DNA of 64,000 nt from Desulfobacteraceae bacterium (lineage in GTDB: Bacteria > Desulfobacterota > Desulfobacteria > Desulfobacterales > Desulfobacteraceae): contig JADGEQ010000026.1 in NCBI GenBank assembly GCA_016744295.1, forward strand, positions 1 through 64,000, given 5' to 3'. Position 1 is the first letter of the stretch, and each line of letters starts with the position of its first letter. The translations under genes were made by a program, and so were the position numbers. Shown one piece after another: positions 60,881 to 64,000 of the stretch. Under the pieces are notes generated by a model that saw only the letters and a list, made by a program, of their open reading frames with translations, was not told where the DNA came from and did no database searches.

Positions 60881-62098
60881 ATGTCGAGAAAAATGTTCAT
60901 GACAATTTTGGCAGGACTTTTCCTGCTCATTGGCTTTGTTTACGATGTAATTGCAAAAGAGCAAATTTCAAACGACGTTATTAAGGTTGCTGTTTTAACT
61001 GATTTGTCAGGCACTTATGCAGACTTTGGGGGGTCTGGATCCGTACAGGCGGCTCAGATGGCAATTGAAGACATTGGGGGTACTATTTTTGGAAAGCCCA
61101 TTCAATTATTAAAAGCAGACCATAAAAACAAGACTGAGATTGCCGCCAATATCGCAAAGAAATGGTATAGTTACGATAAAGTTGATGTCATCTCCGGCTT
61201 GACATCATCCGGATGTGCGTTGGCAGTTTCATCCATCGCCCAGGCAATGAAAGGCATCAGTCTTATTTCAGGGGCGGCAAGCACAAAAATAACCAATGAA
61301 AATTGTAAAACCAACACAGTCCACTGGACCTTTGACACCTATTCCAACTCAGTTGGAACCACATCTGCGGTTTTAAAACAGGGTGGCAAAAAGTGGTTTA
61401 TCATCACAGCAGACTATGCCTTTGGCCTTTCCATGGAAAAAGATACCATTAAAGTTGTGGAAGAAAACGGAGGGGTTGTGGTCGGCACGGTTCGACACCC
61501 ATTGTCCTCCCTGGACTTTACCCCATATCTGCTGCAGGCAAAAGCGTCTGGTGCCGATATCATTGGTCTGGCCAATGCTGGAGCAGACACTATAAATTGT
61601 GTCAAACAGGCCAAACGATTGGGTATTACGCCAAATCAAACCTTGGTCGGACTCGTCTTGACTTTGCGGGAAATTCACAGTATTGGCCTTAAAAATGCAG
61701 CAGGCATGTTATTTACCGTTGGATATTACTGGGACTTTGATGACGAAACAAGAGCCTGGGCCCGCCGGTTTTACGACAGCCAGAAAAAAATGCCGAACAT
61801 GGTTCATGCCGGTGTTTATTCATCCCTGATGCACTATTTTAAAGCAGTTAATGCAACACAAACCGACCAACCAGACAAAGTCATGCATAAAATGAAGGAA
61901 CTCAAGGTGAATGATATGTTTGCCCGGGACGGTGTAATAAGAGATGACGGGCGTATGGTCCACGACATGTTTTTGATTCAGGTTAAATCTCCCTCAGAAT
62001 CATCCAAGCCCTGGGACTATTTCAAAATCAAACAAATTATTCCGGGTGAGGAGGCATTCCAGCCTATTAGTCAGACCCGATGCAACTTAATCAAATGA
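60881..62098 (+). CDS. Branched-chain amino acid/urea-type periplasmic binding protein
   Basis: A 405-residue exported binding protein. The signal peptide ends near V-I-A-K (about 25). A type I periplasmic fold (Peripla_BP_6) follows with L-T-D-L-S-G-T-Y-A-D-F-G-G near 43-55, V-I-S-G-L-T-S-S near 103-110, and A-D-Y-A-F-G near 178-183. These bind amino acids, urea, amides or aromatic acids. The ATG has a GGGAGGG site. No permease or ATPase genes of an ABC transporter follow; instead a sensor kinase begins 52 bases later. So it is better read as a sensing partner (as TorT for TorS) than as a transporter subunit. Confidence 0.88.
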   Translation: MSRKMFMTILAGLFLLIGFVYDVIAKEQISNDVIKVAVLTDLSGTYADFGGSGSVQAAQMAIEDIGGTIFGKPIQLLKADHKNKTEIAANIAKKWYSYDKVDVISGLTSSGCALAVSSIAQAMKGISLISGAASTKITNENCKTNTVHWTFDTYSNSVGTTSAVLKQGGKKWFIITADYAFGLSMEKDTIKVVEENGGVVVGTVRHPLSSLDFTPYLLQAKASGADIIGLANAGADTINCVKQAKRLGITPNQTLVGLVLTLREIHSIGLKNAAGMLFTVGYYWDFDDETRAWARRFYDSQKKMPNMVHAGVYSSLMHYFKAVNATQTDQPDKVMHKMKELKVNDMFARDGVIRDDGRMVHDMFLIQVKSPSESSKPWDYFKIKQIIPGEEAFQPISQTRCNLIK

Positions 62099-62150
62099 AT
62101 AGGGGCCTTGTATTCAGTTCAGGCGCAAAATATGGAGGCGGTGTGTAATT

Positions 62151-64000
62151 ATGAAACAAATCAGCATCCGCTCCCGTTTGATATCGGGCATCCTTGGTAT
62201 GGTGTTAATTGTGGTGGTGCTGTCCACGGTCTTGATCTCAGCAATTATTCTCAAACAAAACATAAAGATCGGCAAAGAGGATATTGAAATCGCAATAGTC
62301 ACTATCAAAAATCATCTAAATGAGCGCAGGACTGCCATTGAAAAATATACGGGCAGCCTCGCGGTCATTAACGAAATGGGCTCAAAGATAAAATACCTGC
62401 ATGAAGATGAGTATAGCACTGAACATGCCCTCTTAAAAAACACGTATCAGGAGATCAGTGCAGCGGTTTACAACAGCATGGTACAGGGCAACTTATGGAA
62501 GGTATATATTTATACACTTACAGGAAATCTGAAAATTTATGGCATCGAGGACAATGATTTTTGTGTTGTAGGGTATTGCTACAGCCCGGACCAGATTTAC
62601 CAGCAGCAATTAAAAAAAGGACAGAAAATAAGCAACGATCAATGGCATAGAATTAAAAACAAAAGTTCTTTACCTATGATATATCCGGAAAAACCACCGG
62701 AAAAACAAACAATTTCCTATCAAAATATTGAAAAATACATTTGTATGGTCTCCTACGAATCCATTAGAGCTCAGACGTTTAATGAAAAAAGAAATCAAAT
62801 GGAAAAAAAATCATTTGGTACTGTCATCGGCATTCAAAAAATGGATGATAACTTTGTACAAAAAAATTCACGGATAACAGGAACCAAGGTAAACGTATTT
62901 ATTGACAGAACTTTTAGTGTGGGCAAACTGGATAATTATACCCGTTTGATAATGGATAATTCATTAACGGTTTCGGATAATATAAAAAAGGACCATGCCT
63001 GGATAGAGACCATTCAAATTACTGACCAGGATTATCTGCAGGGCATTTTACCAATTTTTCAGGGAAAAAACTATATCGGTGCCATCTCGGTTTTAAAAGA
63101 TCTTGAGCATGTCAGACAAAATACCTATCAGATCATTCTTATTTTCGTACTGGTATTCATACTTTCTGTTTTGCTCATTCTTCCGCTAAGCATTAAATTT
63201 TCAAACTCGTTGTCCGCACCCATCAACGAACTGATGCAAACCTGTGAAATTATTTCCTCGGGTAATTTGAATCAGAAAATAGATATTTCCCGTACCGACG
63301 AACTGGGCATGTTGTCCAGATCTTTTGCCAGTATGGTAAAGCAGTTAACAGCCTCTGTGGTCAAACTTGAAACCAAGAGAAATGAAGTTACAGAATCTGA
63401 GAGAAAATACCGACATATTTTTGACAATGCTATGGAAGGGCTTTATCAGACCAGTCTGGAGGGACGATTTATCAATGTGAACAGTTCTTTGGTCAAGATT
63501 CTAGGATATGATTCCAAAGCGGATTTAATCAATTCGGTAAAAAATATCGGTACCCAATGTTATAAAAATCCGGACGACAGAAAAGCAATCAAAAGAATGT
63601 TAGAAAAAAAACAACCCGTTAACAATAAAGTGGTCCTCTTTTTACGAAAAAATGGAGATGCTTTTTGGTGTTCGATGTCAACGCGGTCGGTCATGGATGA
63701 AAACCAAAACACCAGATACTACGAAGGCTCTATTGTGGATATCACCGAGCGCCTTGCAGTGGAAGCGGCTGAAAGAGCACGCAAAGCAGCTGAAACAGCA
63801 TCAAAGTTTAAAAGTGAGTTTCTGGCCAATATGAGCCATGAGATCAGAACACCGATGAATGGTGTGATCGGAATGACAGAACTGCTATTGACCACACAAC
63901 TGTCCGATGAACAGCTTGAATATGCCCAGATCATCCGGATAAGCGGGGATGCTCTTTTATCCCTGATTAATGATATTCTGGACTATTCGAAAATTGAAGC
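62151..64000 (+). CDS. Sensor histidine kinase, incomplete at window edge
   Basis: Open from ATG 62151 to the window end with no stop (616 residues visible). A transmembrane helix lies near 8-32, then a dCache-like periplasmic region (about 35-320), a second helix near 323-347, HAMP (about 350-405), PAS (about 418-540: [15 protein letters not shown]), and HisKA with [11 protein letters not shown] near 562. The [14 protein letters not shown] pattern is normal. The HATPase and any receiver domains lie beyond the edge; the R-T-P-M-N-G-V type usually belongs to hybrid kinases. It follows a periplasmic binding protein, probably its ligand-binding partner. Confidence 0.88.
   Translation, partial: MKQISIRSRLISGILGMVLIVVVLSTVLISAIILKQNIKIGKEDIEIAIVTIKNHLNERRTAIEKYTGSLAVINEMGSKIKYLHEDEYSTEHALLKNTYQEISAAVYNSMVQGNLWKVYIYTLTGNLKIYGIEDNDFCVVGYCYSPDQIYQQQLKKGQKISNDQWHRIKNKSSLPMIYPEKPPEKQTISYQNIEKYICMVSYESIRAQTFNEKRNQMEKKSFGTVIGIQKMDDNFVQKNSRITGTKVNVFIDRTFSVGKLDNYTRLIMDNSLTVSDNIKKDHAWIETIQITDQDYLQGILPIFQGKNYIGAISVLKDLEHVRQNTYQIILIFVLVFILSVLLILPLSIKFSNSLSAPINELMQTCEIISSGNLNQKIDISRTDELGMLSRSFASMVKQLTASVVKLETKRNEVTESERKYRHIFDNAMEGLYQTSLEGRFINVNSSLVKILGYDSKADLINSVKNIGTQCYKNPDDRKAIKRMLEKKQPVNNKVVLFLRKNGDAFWCSMSTRSVMDENQNTRYYEGSIVDITERLAVEAAERARKAAETASKFKSEFLANMSHEIRTPMNGVIGMTELLLTTQLSDEQLEYAQIIRISGDALLSLINDILDYSKIE

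Overview
The window looks like the chromosome of a strictly anaerobic, sulfate-reducing Desulfobacterota bacterium of the Desulfobacula/Desulfobacter kind that degrades aromatic compounds. The reasons are a complete class II (tungsten/selenium) benzoyl-CoA reductase locus, an HdrA-like and an MvhD-like subunit each with an in-frame UGA that reads as selenocysteine, a membrane Etf:quinone oxidoreductase of the EMO type, rubredoxin/rubrerythrin/PerR oxygen defence, and a tungstate-type (TunR-like) regulator. This assignment rests on gene content and family knowledge, not on a database search.

Layout. 1-3.7 kb is an AT-rich accessory edge: a PD-(D/E)XK nuclease-like gene, an ApeA-like HEPN gene (candidate phage defence), two MITE-like imperfect palindromes and a DNA-methylase remnant. 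3.7-27 kb is one minus-strand block for benzoyl-CoA degradation. In transcription order it runs: DUF2080-like small protein, bcrC-like, bcrB-like, 6-hydroxycyclohexenoyl-CoA dehydrogenase (bamQ), an SDR, ring-opening hydrolase (bamA), a 118-aa unknown, a nitroreductase, bamB, C, D, E, F, G, H, I, fdhD, etfB, etfA, emo. The bcr-like and bam parts each have a recognisable sigma70-type promoter. BamBC would hold the catalytic W and FeS centres, and BamD-I would tie dearomatisation to electron bifurcation or confurcation. BamQ and BamA process the ring product. EtfAB plus EMO pass beta-oxidation electrons to menaquinone.

27-32 kb holds two small unknowns (DUF6125-like, DUF5680-like) and an oxidative-stress set: rubredoxin, rubrerythrin, a double-rubredoxin/glutamate-synthase-like fusion and a PerR-like repressor with a candidate operator. 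32-42.7 kb holds a 7TMR-DISM lipoprotein sensor facing a five-gene array: a LEPR-motif cadherin-repeat surface protein, a TolC-like lipoprotein, two HlyD-type adaptors, and a PqqD-like/M50-protease/HlyD fusion. There is no ABC ATPase, which makes this the best candidate in the window for an under-described export or processing system.

42.8-52.3 kb holds an MFS/UroD-like pair, an HD-GYP sensor, a CBS/P-II-like/DUF1538/DUF1538/DUF3124 membrane module, and an integrase-fold TOBE regulator (TunR-like) followed by a MOT1-type oxyanion transporter, probably part of the W/Mo supply for BamB. 52.5-64 kb holds a PAS-GAF histidine kinase, a HIT protein, a split permease pair facing a TetR gene with two near-identical operators, a DUF4198/TonB-receptor uptake operon with a candidate attenuated leader RNA, a decayed pstB fragment, and a periplasmic binding protein next to a sensor kinase that runs off the right edge. 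No tRNA, rRNA, CRISPR array or intact transposase was seen.
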